Shown one piece after another: positions 1 through 6,476 of a DNA stretch of 10,091 nt. Each line of letters starts with the position of its first letter. The stretch's first letter is position 1. The notes beneath the pieces were generated by a model. It was not told where the DNA came from. It did not search any database and saw nothing but the letters and a program-made list of their open reading frames with translations. A program made the position numbers and the translations under genes. The stretch is from Candidatus Rokuibacteriota bacterium (lineage in GTDB: Bacteria > Methylomirabilota > Methylomirabilia > Rokubacteriales > CSP1-6), in contig JACORX010000365.1 of NCBI GenBank assembly GCA_016179165.1, positions 1-10,091 of the forward strand, read 5' to 3'.

Positions 1-2075
1 CGCCGAAGCTCGTCGGGCACGTCCGCGAGACCGATCCGTCGAGGGTTCAGGTTGCGCTGCAGATCGAAGAAGTTGGTGATGAAGTCGCCGTAGAGCTGGG
101 CCTGGAGGTGGCTCAGCGCGGGCTCCGAGACCTCGCGACTGGTCGACTGGAGCGCCGTGATCAGGGCTATCGTCCGCGTCCGCAGCTGCTTGAGGTCATC
201 CGGCAGCTTGTCCCCCGCTTCCGCGGCGAAGATGTCCAGCCGTCGCTTGAGCTCGCCGAGCGCCCGCGCCAGCCGGTCGAGGTCGACCGGGCTCGAGCGG
301 CCGACGCGCACAGGGGCGACGATAGGCGCGAAGGTCCGCACGATCTCGATCTTCTCCTTCTGGTTGTCGGGAATGACGCGAAGGACGGAATCCACCTCCG
401 ATACTGACGGAAGGTTCTCGAAGGCCTTCTGCTTCCGGCGGAGATCCTCGAGACTCGTGGCCGAAGCCAGGCCGTTGAAGCCCGAGCGCCCGGTGTTGGC
501 GAGGATGCGCTTCTCCCAGATCACCGACTCCGTGCCCTTGGGCTGGAGGTTCAGCAGGTTGTAGTCGAAGCCTACGTACGGAAGGGCCCAGAGCGAGGCT
601 GCCGTCGCGATCCCGGCGATCGTGAGCACCGCCTTGGGGTGGCCCGTCAGGCGGTCGAGCACAGGAACGTTGATGCGCTCGAGCGCGTGCGCCCGCGGCG
701 CCTGGTTGCGGGGCCGGTCGGCGTGGCGGCGGTCCACCACGACGAGCAGCGCGGGGAACAGCGTCATCATGCCGAGCCACGCCATCAGGATGGCGGTGCC
801 GGCGATGAAGCCCAGCTCCTGGATGCCGCGGAAATCGGTCAGCATGAGGACGTAGAAGGCGCCGCCGGCCGTCAGCGCGCCGATGAGCATGCCGGGCCCC
901 GCCCGGGCGGCGGTCAACTCGATCGCTTCCTTCAAGTTGCGCCCGAGGAAGATCTCCTCCTCGTAGCGGAACAGAAAGTAGATGCCGTAGTCGATGCCGA
1001 CGCCGATGACGATGGAGATGAACATGACCGAGAAGATGGTCAGGTGCCCGACCGTCAGCGTGATGATCCCCATGGACCAGGCGAGGGTCATCGCCAGCAC
1101 CGCCAGCATCAGGAGCGGCTTGTTCACCCGCCGGAACGCCAGGAGCATCACGAGGAGCGTCAGCCCGAAGGCGAGCACCGTCGCGACGCTGCTGTCGCGG
1201 AAGGCGGCCGTCATCTCGTCGTTGGACAAGGTCGGGCCGCCGGTCACTCCAGCCTGCACGTTGGGGAACGCCGGCTTGAGGTCCGCGATGGCGCGGCGGA
1301 CGATCTCGATGGCCCGGCGGTCGCCCATGAAGCTGCCCTTCTCGCTCTCCGGAGTCTCCACGAGGACGAAGAGCAGGCTCTTGTCGTCCGAGAGGAAATA
1401 GCCCGCGTCGGCGGGGCGCTCGCTCAAGGAGAAGAGCGTGCCCCACGGCGAGTGGTAGGGCGTCGGCTGCTCGAGACGCCCGGCGATCTGGTCAAGCACC
1501 AGGCGCAGGAACCGCGTGTCCTCCCCGCTGCCCCGGCCGATCCCGAGGTCGAACAGGTTGGAGACGAAGGCCGAGGCCATTCCCGCGTTGGCGCCTTCGA
1601 TCAGCCGCGCCAGACTTGGGTCGCCGGCGAAGCTCTCCATGAACTCCTGGTGGTCGAAGATCCTGTCGCGGATCTCCTCGAGCTGCTTCTCCGAGAGATA
1701 GAGGAGGTGGCGGCCTTCGAAGCGTTTCGGATCCACGCGGTATGCGACCCGCGGGAACTTGAGCGGCGAGGCGCGAAGCTCCTGGACGAGTCGCGCGGCG
1801 TAGTCCTTGGCTGCTTCGAAGGTGCGCGCCTCGATGACGATGACGATGTCCTGAAGCTCACCGAACTCCCGCGCATACTGGTTGTAGCGCACGACGTAGC
1901 CGGCGTTCTTGGGCAGGAGGTCCCGGGCGGACGTCTTGAAGCTGAGCGCGTGGAGCGTATAGGTGACGCCGGCGACGGCCAGGGCGAGCGAGAGAAGCGT
2001 CGTAACGAGCGGCCGACGGCAGGAGAGCCGGACCAGGCGGCGCAGCAGACGTCCAGTTCTCGAGATGGTGATCAT
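1..2075 (-). CDS. hpnN: Hopanoid-associated RND/MMPL lipid exporter HpnN, 3' end outside window
   Basis: Inner-membrane RND-superfamily transporter of the MMPL/HpnN type. In Rhodopseudomonas, HpnN is known to be needed for moving hopanoids to the outer membrane. The frame is open for 691 codons and runs off position 1. The family is usually about 860-880 residues, so roughly the last fifth, with the final membrane helices, is missing. An N-terminal helix lies near residues 22-44 and a large periplasmic domain at about 45-290. A helix bundle follows at about 295-450 with the MMPL motif GVGIDYGIYFLFRYEEE (358-374) and DFRGIQELGF (414-423). Another helix lies near 480-500 and starts the second half, whose periplasmic part includes ADVPDELRR at 683-691. 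The ATG at 2075 is the first start after an in-frame TAG (2094-2096). No clear Shine-Dalgarno precedes it. The assignment to HpnN rather than a generic MMPL protein rests on shc, mla and hpnL-like neighbours. Confidence 0.9.
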   Translation of the reverse strand, partial: MITISRTGRLLRRLVRLSCRRPLVTTLLSLALAVAGVTYTLHALSFKTSARDLLPKNAGYVVRYNQYAREFGELQDIVIVIEARTFEAAKDYAARLVQELRASPLKFPRVAYRVDPKRFEGRHLLYLSEKQLEEIRDRIFDHQEFMESFAGDPSLARLIEGANAGMASAFVSNLFDLGIGRGSGEDTRFLRLVLDQIAGRLEQPTPYHSPWGTLFSLSERPADAGYFLSDDKSLLFVLVETPESEKGSFMGDRRAIEIVRRAIADLKPAFPNVQAGVTGGPTLSNDEMTAAFRDSSVATVLAFGLTLLVMLLAFRRVNKPLLMLAVLAMTLAWSMGIITLTVGHLTIFSVMFISIVIGVGIDYGIYFLFRYEEEIFLGRNLKEAIELTAARAGPGMLIGALTAGGAFYVLMLTDFRGIQELGFIAGTAILMAWLGMMTLFPALLVVVDRRHADRPRNQAPRAHALERINVPVLDRLTGHPKAVLTIAGIATAASLWALPYVGFDYNLLNLQPKGTESVIWEKRILANTGRSGFNGLASATSLEDLRRKQKAFENLPSVSEVDSVLRVIPDNQKEKIEIVRTFAPIVAPVRVGRSSPVDLDRLARALGELKRRLDIFAAEAGDKLPDDLKQLRTRTIALITALQSTSREVSEPALSHLQAQLYGDFITNFFDLQRNLNPRRIGLADVPDELR

Positions 2076-2110
2076 GGCATCGCAGCGGGGCGACTATCCC
2101 AGTCTACCAT

Positions 2111-2174
2111 CGGAATCCCGACTTGGCCGAATCCCGACGTGGCGGAATCCCGACGTGGCGGGGTCCCGAGACGG
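2111..2174. repeat. Four tandem copies of a 16-base direct repeat
   Basis: The gap between ino1 and hpnN holds four head-to-tail 16-base units: 2111-2126 CGGAATCCCGACTTGG, 2127-2142 CCGAATCCCGACGTGG, 2143-2158 CGGAATCCCGACGTGG and 2159-2174 CGGGGTCCCGAGACGG. The middle copies differ from each other by one base. The last is more diverged. There is no spacer, so this is not a CRISPR array. It could be a minisatellite, a binding-site cluster or the remnant of a dispersed element. The function is unknown. Confidence 0.8.
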
Positions 2175-2188
2175 CGGAGCCGGGGCCG

Positions 2189-2202
2189 CGGGCCGCGGCC
2201 CG
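2189..2202. repeat. 14-base perfect GC palindrome downstream of ino1
   Basis: CGGGCCGCGGCCCG is its own reverse complement and lies 14 bases past the ino1 stop codon, beside the 16-base tandem repeats. It has no loop and no T-run on the minus strand, so it is not a typical intrinsic terminator. It may be a chance product of the GC-rich sequence, or part of a weak RNA structure between ino1 and hpnN. Confidence 0.4.
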
Positions 2203-2216
2203 TCGAACTACGCTGA

Positions 2217-3290
2217 CTAGACGCTGCCGTCGATGAAGCGCTCGAGCCGCACGCGGGCGGTCTCGTCCGACCACTGCTCGGGCGGGGACTTCATGAGGTA
2301 GGCCGACGGGGCGAAGAGCGCGCCCTTGAGGCCGCGGTCCAAGGCGATCTTGCAGGAGCGGATCGCGTCGATGACGACCCCGGCCGAGTTCGGCGAGTCC
2401 CACACCTCGAGCTTGAGCTCGACGTTGATGGGCTGGTCGCCGAAGGAGCGGCCCTCGAGCCGGATGTGCGCCCACTTGCGGTCGTGCAGCCACGGCACGT
2501 AGTCGCTCGGGCCGATGTGGATGTCGTCGGCCGCCATCTCGTGCGCGAGCTGCGAACGGACCGCGTCCGTCTTGGAAATCTTCTTGGAGGCCAGGCGCGA
2601 GCGCTCGAGCATGTTCAGGAAATCGGTGTTGCCGCCCACGTTGAGCTGGCTCGTGTGCTCCATCCGCACGCCGCGGTCCATGAAGAGCTTGGTCAGCACC
2701 CGATGGATGATGGTCGCGCCCACCTGCGACTTGACGTCGTCGCCCACGATCGGCAGGCCGTGCTCCTCGAAGCGCCGCCGCCAGTACTCTTCGCGCGCGA
2801 TGAAAACCGGGATGCAGTTGACGAAGCCGCAGCCGGCGTCGAGGACCTGCTCGACGTACCACTTGGTCGCCATCTCGCTGCCGACAGGCAGGAAGTTGAC
2901 CACCACGTCCGTGCGCGTCTCGCGGAGAATGCCCGCGATGTCCACCGTGGGGCCGGGCGCCTTCGTGATGACCTGGGACAGGTAGTGGCCCAGGCCGTCA
3001 TGCGTCATCCCGCGCTGGATGGGCACCCCGAGATGCGGCACCTCGCCGAAGCGCACGGTGTTGTTGGGCTTGGCCCAGATGGCCTCGGAGAGATCACGGC
3101 CGACCTTGTTGACATCCACGTCGAACGCCGCGGAGAACTCGATGTCGCCGACGTGGTACCCGGCGAGGCGCGGCCGCATGAGGCCCGGGATGAAGCCGTC
3201 GTCCGCGGCGTTCTTGTAGTAGTGGACTCCCTGGACGAGCGCTGAGGCGCAGTTGCCGACTCCGACGATTGCGACGCGTACCGATCCCAC
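2217..3290 (-). CDS. ino1: Inositol-1-phosphate synthase (actinobacterial/archaeal type Ino1)
   Basis: Cytoplasmic NAD-dependent enzyme that converts glucose 6-phosphate to 1D-myo-inositol 3-phosphate, the entry to inositol lipids and other inositol compounds. The 357 residues match the length of the short bacterial form (Mycobacterium Ino1 is about 367), not the roughly 530-residue eukaryotic form. The N-terminal dinucleotide-binding loop is GVGNCASALVQG (10-21). Family signatures are LPVGSE (134-139), GDDVKSQVGAT (183-193), LNVGGNTDFLNM (216-227) and KLEVWDSPNSAG (293-304), with conserved lysines such as K236 and K237 between them. The start is GTG (3288-3290), preceded four bases away by GGAGGT (3295-3300). 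The stop is TAG. The gene sits 50 bases after the HpnL-like gene and 141 bases before hpnN, all codirectional. Its role in a hopanoid locus is inferred only: inositol could serve as a lipid headgroup or as a cyclitol precursor. Confidence 0.96.
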   Translation of the reverse strand: MGSVRVAIVGVGNCASALVQGVHYYKNAADDGFIPGLMRPRLAGYHVGDIEFSAAFDVDVNKVGRDLSEAIWAKPNNTVRFGEVPHLGVPIQRGMTHDGLGHYLSQVITKAPGPTVDIAGILRETRTDVVVNFLPVGSEMATKWYVEQVLDAGCGFVNCIPVFIAREEYWRRRFEEHGLPIVGDDVKSQVGATIIHRVLTKLFMDRGVRMEHTSQLNVGGNTDFLNMLERSRLASKKISKTDAVRSQLAHEMAADDIHIGPSDYVPWLHDRKWAHIRLEGRSFGDQPINVELKLEVWDSPNSAGVVIDAIRSCKIALDRGLKGALFAPSAYLMKSPPEQWSDETARVRLERFIDGSV

Positions 3291-3322
3291 GTGGACCTCC
3301 CAGACGGTCGTTAATGAGGACG

Positions 3323-3334
3323 GGTAATATTACC
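3323..3334. promoter_or_regulatory. 12-base AT-rich perfect palindrome upstream of ino1 (candidate operator or -10 region)
   Basis: GGTAATATTACC is a perfect palindrome 32 bases upstream of the ino1 GTG start, in one of the few AT-rich patches of the window. On the minus strand it contains TAATAT, which resembles a -10 element, but no convincing -35 hexamer lies about 17 bases further upstream. It could be a repressor operator overlapping an ino1 promoter. The assignment is tentative. Confidence 0.35.
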
Positions 3335-3340
3335 ACAGGG

Positions 3341-4354
3341 TCAGGCGTCTCCGGAACCTCCCGCGGGACTCGACTCGCCGGCCGCCGGGCCCTCGGCCCG
3401 GGACTTGAAGGCCGCCAGGGCTCCGAGCCCTATCAGGGCCCACGTCGCCTCGCGTAGTCGACGAACGATGGAGAAGGAAAGCCCGGCCGCACCCGGCAAC
3501 CCGAATGCGGCGAAGGCGGCGACGTTGCCGCCCTCGAGCGCCCCCAGCGAGCCCGGAACCATGAAGGTCGCGAACCTGACAGCGGAGCCCACGGCCTCGA
3601 GGACGAGCGCGGTTGGGAGGCTCACCGGGATGTCTGCGAGCGTCAGCACCCCGTAGATTTCGAGGCCGCCGACGGCCCAGCCGAGCGTGTGGAGCAACGC
3701 GGACAGCAGCACTCGATCGCGCCGCTCCCGGTACAGGCGGGCGAGCCGTCCGTCCACCTCGTGGAGCAGCTCCTGGTGGCTCTCGGCCCGGCCCACACCG
3801 AGCCGGCGGAGAATGCGGCCCGCTCCGGCGATGCCCCCACGGATCTGCACCATGGCAAAGCCGCCCACTCCGACGATCTCGACTGCGAGCAGAGCGGCCA
3901 TCGCGATGGTGACCGTCCTCGACGGCTCCAGAGCCAGGAGGGCCACGCCGAGGCCGGCCGCCAGGAAGGCGGCCTGGCCCATGACCATGGTCGTCTTGTC
4001 CACGACCACGGAGGCAAGCCCCTCGTCGAGCGGGAGCCGGTCGCGCACGAGGTAGGCCTTGAGCGGCTCTCCGCCGACCGAGGCCGACGGCGTTAGCAGA
4101 TTAACCGCTTCCCCCGCCAGGCGCGCCGCGGCGAGCGTCCTCCACGGGACGCGGCACGTGGGAAGGAGCACGCGCCAGCCGAGTGTGTCGAGGGCGACGG
4201 CCACGCAAAACGGGAAGAGCACGACCAGCCCGAGCCGCCAGGACAACGTGTGGCCGGCTTCCCACACAGCCGCCGGTCCGAGATCCCAGACGAGCCAGAA
4301 GACGACCGCGAGCCCGACCGCAAGGAGCAGCAGCCGCAGCAGCCTGACGCTCAC
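3341..4354 (-). CDS. HpnL-like / UPF0104 (lysylphosphatidylglycerol synthase TM-region family) membrane protein
   Basis: Polytopic inner-membrane protein of 337 residues, mostly hydrophobic, with about eight predicted helices (for example near 5-23, 40-58, 123-142, 147-168, 216-238, 263-287 and 300-316). The loop NLLTPSASVGGEPLKA (85-100) and the segment FMVPGSLGALEGG (264-276) are the hallmark motifs of the UPF0104/AglD/MprF-transmembrane family, to which hopanoid-associated HpnL belongs. Relatives are thought to act as lipid flippases or as membrane partners of headgroup enzymes. No MprF-type cytosolic synthase domain is present. The C-terminal tail (319-337) is a short Gly/Ser/Ala-rich stretch. 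The start is GTG (4352-4354), overlapping the TGA of the decarboxylase gene as GTGA, so the two are probably translationally coupled. Its substrate is unknown. Naming it HpnL depends on the neighbours shc, mlaC and hpnN. Confidence 0.85.
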   Translation of the reverse strand: MSVRLLRLLLLAVGLAVVFWLVWDLGPAAVWEAGHTLSWRLGLVVLFPFCVAVALDTLGWRVLLPTCRVPWRTLAAARLAGEAVNLLTPSASVGGEPLKAYLVRDRLPLDEGLASVVVDKTTMVMGQAAFLAAGLGVALLALEPSRTVTIAMAALLAVEIVGVGGFAMVQIRGGIAGAGRILRRLGVGRAESHQELLHEVDGRLARLYRERRDRVLLSALLHTLGWAVGGLEIYGVLTLADIPVSLPTALVLEAVGSAVRFATFMVPGSLGALEGGNVAAFAAFGLPGAAGLSFSIVRRLREATWALIGLGALAAFKSRAEGPAAGESSPAGGSGDA

Positions 4355-5505
4355 GGGCTCCCTAGGGCGCGACGGAAACGGTCGCGGATCTCCTCGGGGG
4401 CGTAGGGGATGCGTGGCGCGGGGCGCTCCTCGGCGCTGACGCGGACGAGGATGAAGCTCGGGCCGTCAGCGATGATCGCGCCGCGAAGCGCGCTCTCGAC
4501 CCCGGCCGTCGAGTCGACGGACTCGGCCCGCGCATAGCCGCACGCCGCCGCCACGGCGGCGAGGCTGACGCCGCGCGACGGTGACAGCTGCCCGCCCGTC
4601 GAGCCGTAGACGCCGTTGTCGAAGACGACGTGGACGAAGTTGGTGGGGCGGCCGATCGCCGGTCCACCGCCGACCATGGGCAGAATGCCCAGGTTCATGA
4701 GGAGATTGCCGTCGCCATCGAAGACCACGATGCGCCGCTCCGGGCGGGCCAGCGCGAGCCCCAGGGCGATGGACGAGGCAAGCCCCATGGAGCCGATCAT
4801 GTAGAAGTTCTCCGGCCGGTCGCGCACGGCGAAGGACTCGCGGCAGACGTAGCCGTTGGCGTGGACGACGGGCTCGCTCCCGAGAGCCCCGACCGCGGCG
4901 CGGAGCGCTTCGAAGCGGGGCAGCGAGGAGGGCACGGCCGATGGCGGCGTTGTGGGGACCGGGGTCTGGGGCGCGCCGGTCGCCGGCGCGGCCGGCTCCG
5001 GAGTGTCTGCCTCCAGCACGCGCGGCGGGAGCAGGAGCGCCACGGGCTGGCTCGAGCGCAGGGCTAGGGCGCCGGCCCAGGCGAGGTCGGCTTCCTCGCT
5101 CCCGCGCGCGAGCACACGGTGCGGCACGCCCATGAGGTCGAGAAGGGGCCGGGTGATCTCGCCCATCACGATGTGCTCAGGAGCGTCCTTGCCCTCGAAG
5201 CCGCGCCAGGTCACGAGCAGGAGCGTCGGCAGCCGATAGAGCAGCGAGAGCGAGACGAGCGCGTTCGCGCTCGTGCCGAGCCCCGAATTCTGCATGATCA
5301 CGGCCGGCAGGCGGCCGCCGAGCCAGGCGCCGGCGGCGAGCCCAAGTGCAACGTCCTCGCGGGCAGCCGAAATATAGGGTGTCCGGCTGCCGCGCGGCCG
5401 GCGCTCGAGCGCCGCGATGAGGCCCTCGGCGAGCGAGCAAGGGACGCCGGTGAAGAAGTCGAAACCGTGCGCGTCGAGGAGGTCGGCGAACTGGCGGCCG
5501 GTCAT
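4351..5505 (-). CDS. Fused ThDP-dependent decarboxylase, phosphonopyruvate/sulfopyruvate decarboxylase type
   Basis: Cytoplasmic thiamine-diphosphate enzyme, 384 residues. Closest in layout are phosphonopyruvate decarboxylase (phosphonopyruvate to phosphonoacetaldehyde) and the ComD/ComE sulfopyruvate decarboxylase (sulfopyruvate to sulfoacetaldehyde), here with both halves in one chain. The N-terminal pyrimidine-binding domain (1-165) begins with FDFFTGVPCSLAEGL (15-29). It has the likely catalytic glutamate E50 in AAREDVALGLAAGA and the family segment MQNSGLGTSANAL (71-83). A Pro/Ala-rich linker spans about 168-196. The C-terminal domain has GSMGLASSIALGLA (238-251) and the Mg-ThDP motif GDG (264-266) to N297, followed by STGGQ (302-306). 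The ATG start gives the N-terminus expected for the family, but no Shine-Dalgarno is visible. It ends in a 4-base overlap with the HpnL-like gene. No phosphoenolpyruvate mutase, aminotransferase or sulfolactate enzyme lies in the window, so the substrate cannot be fixed. Confidence 0.88.
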   Translation of the reverse strand: MTGRQFADLLDAHGFDFFTGVPCSLAEGLIAALERRPRGSRTPYISAAREDVALGLAAGAWLGGRLPAVIMQNSGLGTSANALVSLSLLYRLPTLLLVTWRGFEGKDAPEHIVMGEITRPLLDLMGVPHRVLARGSEEADLAWAGALALRSSQPVALLLPPRVLEADTPEPAAPATGAPQTPVPTTPPSAVPSSLPRFEALRAAVGALGSEPVVHANGYVCRESFAVRDRPENFYMIGSMGLASSIALGLALARPERRIVVFDGDGNLLMNLGILPMVGGGPAIGRPTNFVHVVFDNGVYGSTGGQLSPSRGVSLAAVAAACGYARAESVDSTAGVESALRGAIIADGPSFILVRVSAEERPAPRIPYAPEEIRDRFRRALGSP

Positions 5506-5564
5506 GGGCAGGCCGCCGATAAGGGCCCATCTGCTTCGTTGGCGCCCTCGATCGTGCGCTCGTG

Positions 5565-5681
5565 GCAGTTCGAGCTGAGGGGCGAAGCCACGAGGCGAGG
5601 GCTGAGATAGTGCATGGTTCGTCCGTGGGATCTACTCAGCCCTCGTCTCGCGGCCAACAACGGCCGCTCAACTCGAACTGC
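5565..5681. repeat. Long imperfect inverted repeat (REP/MITE-like hairpin) in the mlaC-decarboxylase gap
   Basis: Two arms, 5565-5610 and 5632-5681, are near reverse complements around a 21-base loop. The outer stem pairs GCAGTTCGAG (5565-5574) exactly with its complement ending at 5681, then continues with TGAG and GGC and two mismatches. The inner stem pairs 5588-5606 with about 19 bases of the other arm with two mismatches, including an exact CGAGGGCTGAG. Between the stems the right arm has its own hairpin, GCGGCC-AACAAC-GGCCGC (5650-5667). The left arm has a shorter GGC-GAA-GCC (5581-5589). This branched form resembles paired REP elements or a small non-autonomous transposon remnant. The rest of the 273-base gap (5506-5778) shows no gene or clear promoter. 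Confidence 0.75.
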
Positions 5682-5763
5682 GGGGCGCCGCCTCGCATCT
5701 GGACCCTTCTCGCCGCCCTGCCTCGCTCCGATGCATCTAGAAGGCTCCATCCGCTTCGTGATG

Positions 5764-5780
5764 AGGCCGCGGGGCGGCCT
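5764..5780 (-). terminator. GC hairpin over the mlaC stop codon, possible weak terminator or mRNA 3' stabiliser
   Basis: A perfect 7-base stem AGGCCGC/GCGGCCT with a 3-base loop lies at 5764-5780, and its minus-strand 5' arm begins inside the mlaC TAG stop. No T-run follows on the minus strand (the sequence continues CATCACGAAG), so it does not meet the intrinsic-terminator pattern. It marks the end of the shc-mla gene group and could halt RNA decay or reduce read-through. Confidence 0.4.
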
Positions 5781-6435
5781 AGTTCTGGGCCTTCTTCTTC
5801 TGGACGCTTTCCTCGAGGAACTCGGTCCGCTTGGTCTTCATGCGATCGACGAGCGTGTTGTAGCCGCTGGTCTGGATGATCTTGTTGAACTGGGTCCGGT
5901 AGTTCGACACGAGGCTGACGCCCTCGATGTTGATGTCGTAGATCATCCAGCGCTCGCCACGCCGGAAGAGCCGGTAGTCGACGGGCACCTCGGTGCCGTT
6001 CTTGGTGATGATCTTGGTGCTGACGGTGGCGAGGTCGCCGTCCACGCGCTCACCGCTGTAGATGATCTTCTCGCCGCCGTACAGCTCGATCTTGGAGATG
6101 TACGAGCGCTCGAGAAGGTCGCCGAAGAGCCCGACGAACTCGGTCCGCTGCGCCTCGGACAGGGGCTGCCAGTAGCGGCCCAGCGACCGGCGGGCGATCT
6201 CGCCAAAGTCGAAGATCTCGTTGGCGATCTTGCGGACCGCGCTGCGCCGCTCGGCGGCCTTGCCTTCGCCCTTGAGCGCCGGGCTGGCGAGCGAGCCGAC
6301 GACGCGGTCGATGGCGCCCTTGAGCTGTTCCTGGGCCGTGGCGGCAAAGCCGCCCTGGGCCGTTGACAGAATGAGGAGGCCCGCGAACCCGACCGCCCAT
6401 ACCGGCGCGAGCCGGCGCAAATGGCGACCAATCAT
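5779..6435 (-). CDS. mlaC: MlaC/Ttg2D-family periplasmic phospholipid-binding protein (HpnM-like)
   Basis: Periplasmic lipid shuttle of the Mla pathway, 218 residues, usual for the family. Residues 1-31 form a Sec signal peptide: basic MIGRHLRR, a hydrophobic core (11-25) and likely cleavage after GGFA. The MlaC fold follows, with FDFGEIARRSLGRYW (75-89), the alternating Leu/Phe helix LFGDLLERSY (103-112), the strand WMIYDINIEGVSLVSNYR (163-180) and a Lys-rich C-terminus. A GTG 42 bases upstream (6475-6477) would give 232 residues and would overlap the mlaD stop by one base. The ATG at 6433-6435 is preferred because GGAGG (6443-6447) precedes it by seven bases and the signal peptide then starts normally. 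Hopanoid clusters often contain HpnM, which belongs to this same family, so the protein could ferry hopanoids as well as or instead of phospholipids. It is the last gene of the shc-mla group. Confidence 0.93.
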   Translation of the reverse strand: MIGRHLRRLAPVWAVGFAGLLILSTAQGGFAATAQEQLKGAIDRVVGSLASPALKGEGKAAERRSAVRKIANEIFDFGEIARRSLGRYWQPLSEAQRTEFVGLFGDLLERSYISKIELYGGEKIIYSGERVDGDLATVSTKIITKNGTEVPVDYRLFRRGERWMIYDINIEGVSLVSNYRTQFNKIIQTSGYNTLVDRMKTKRTEFLEESVQKKKAQN

Positions 6436-6442
6436 TGCTGAA

Positions 6443-6447
6443 CCTCC
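6443..6447 (-). promoter_or_regulatory. Ribosome binding site that fixes the mlaC start
   Basis: GGAGG on the minus strand is seven bases before the ATG at 6433-6435. No comparable site precedes the upstream in-frame GTG at 6475-6477, so this site decides in favour of the 218-residue product. Confidence 0.7.
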
Positions 6448-6476
6448 ACTGATACTGGGCACTGGCTCGGGGCTCA

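Noticed and set aside
196..1446. A 416-residue minus-strand frame inside hpnN.
   Set aside because: It is Arg/Pro/His-rich and lies out of frame with the HpnN reading, which carries the membrane helices and the GIDYG motif. It is a shadow frame.
2111..2174. The tandem repeat as a CRISPR array.
   Set aside because: The units are 16 bases with no unique spacers between them, and no cas gene is nearby.
639..2216. A 525-residue plus-strand open frame opposite hpnN.
   Set aside because: The translation is rich in Arg, Glu, Asp, Gly and His with no domain. The minus strand here reads a clear RND transporter, so this is the antisense shadow common in GC-rich genes.
2104..2862. A 252-residue minus-strand frame that spans the end of ino1 and the tandem repeats.
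   Set aside because: It is an out-of-frame reading of ino1 that happens to continue through the 16-base repeats. It has no family features.
5502..5750. An 82-residue minus-strand reading frame whose TGA overlaps the decarboxylase ATG as ATGA, suggesting a coupled small gene.
   Set aside because: The product is Arg/Pro/Ser-rich with no hydrophobic core or known motif, it runs straight through the long inverted repeat, and no good ribosome binding site precedes it. The overlap is probably chance.
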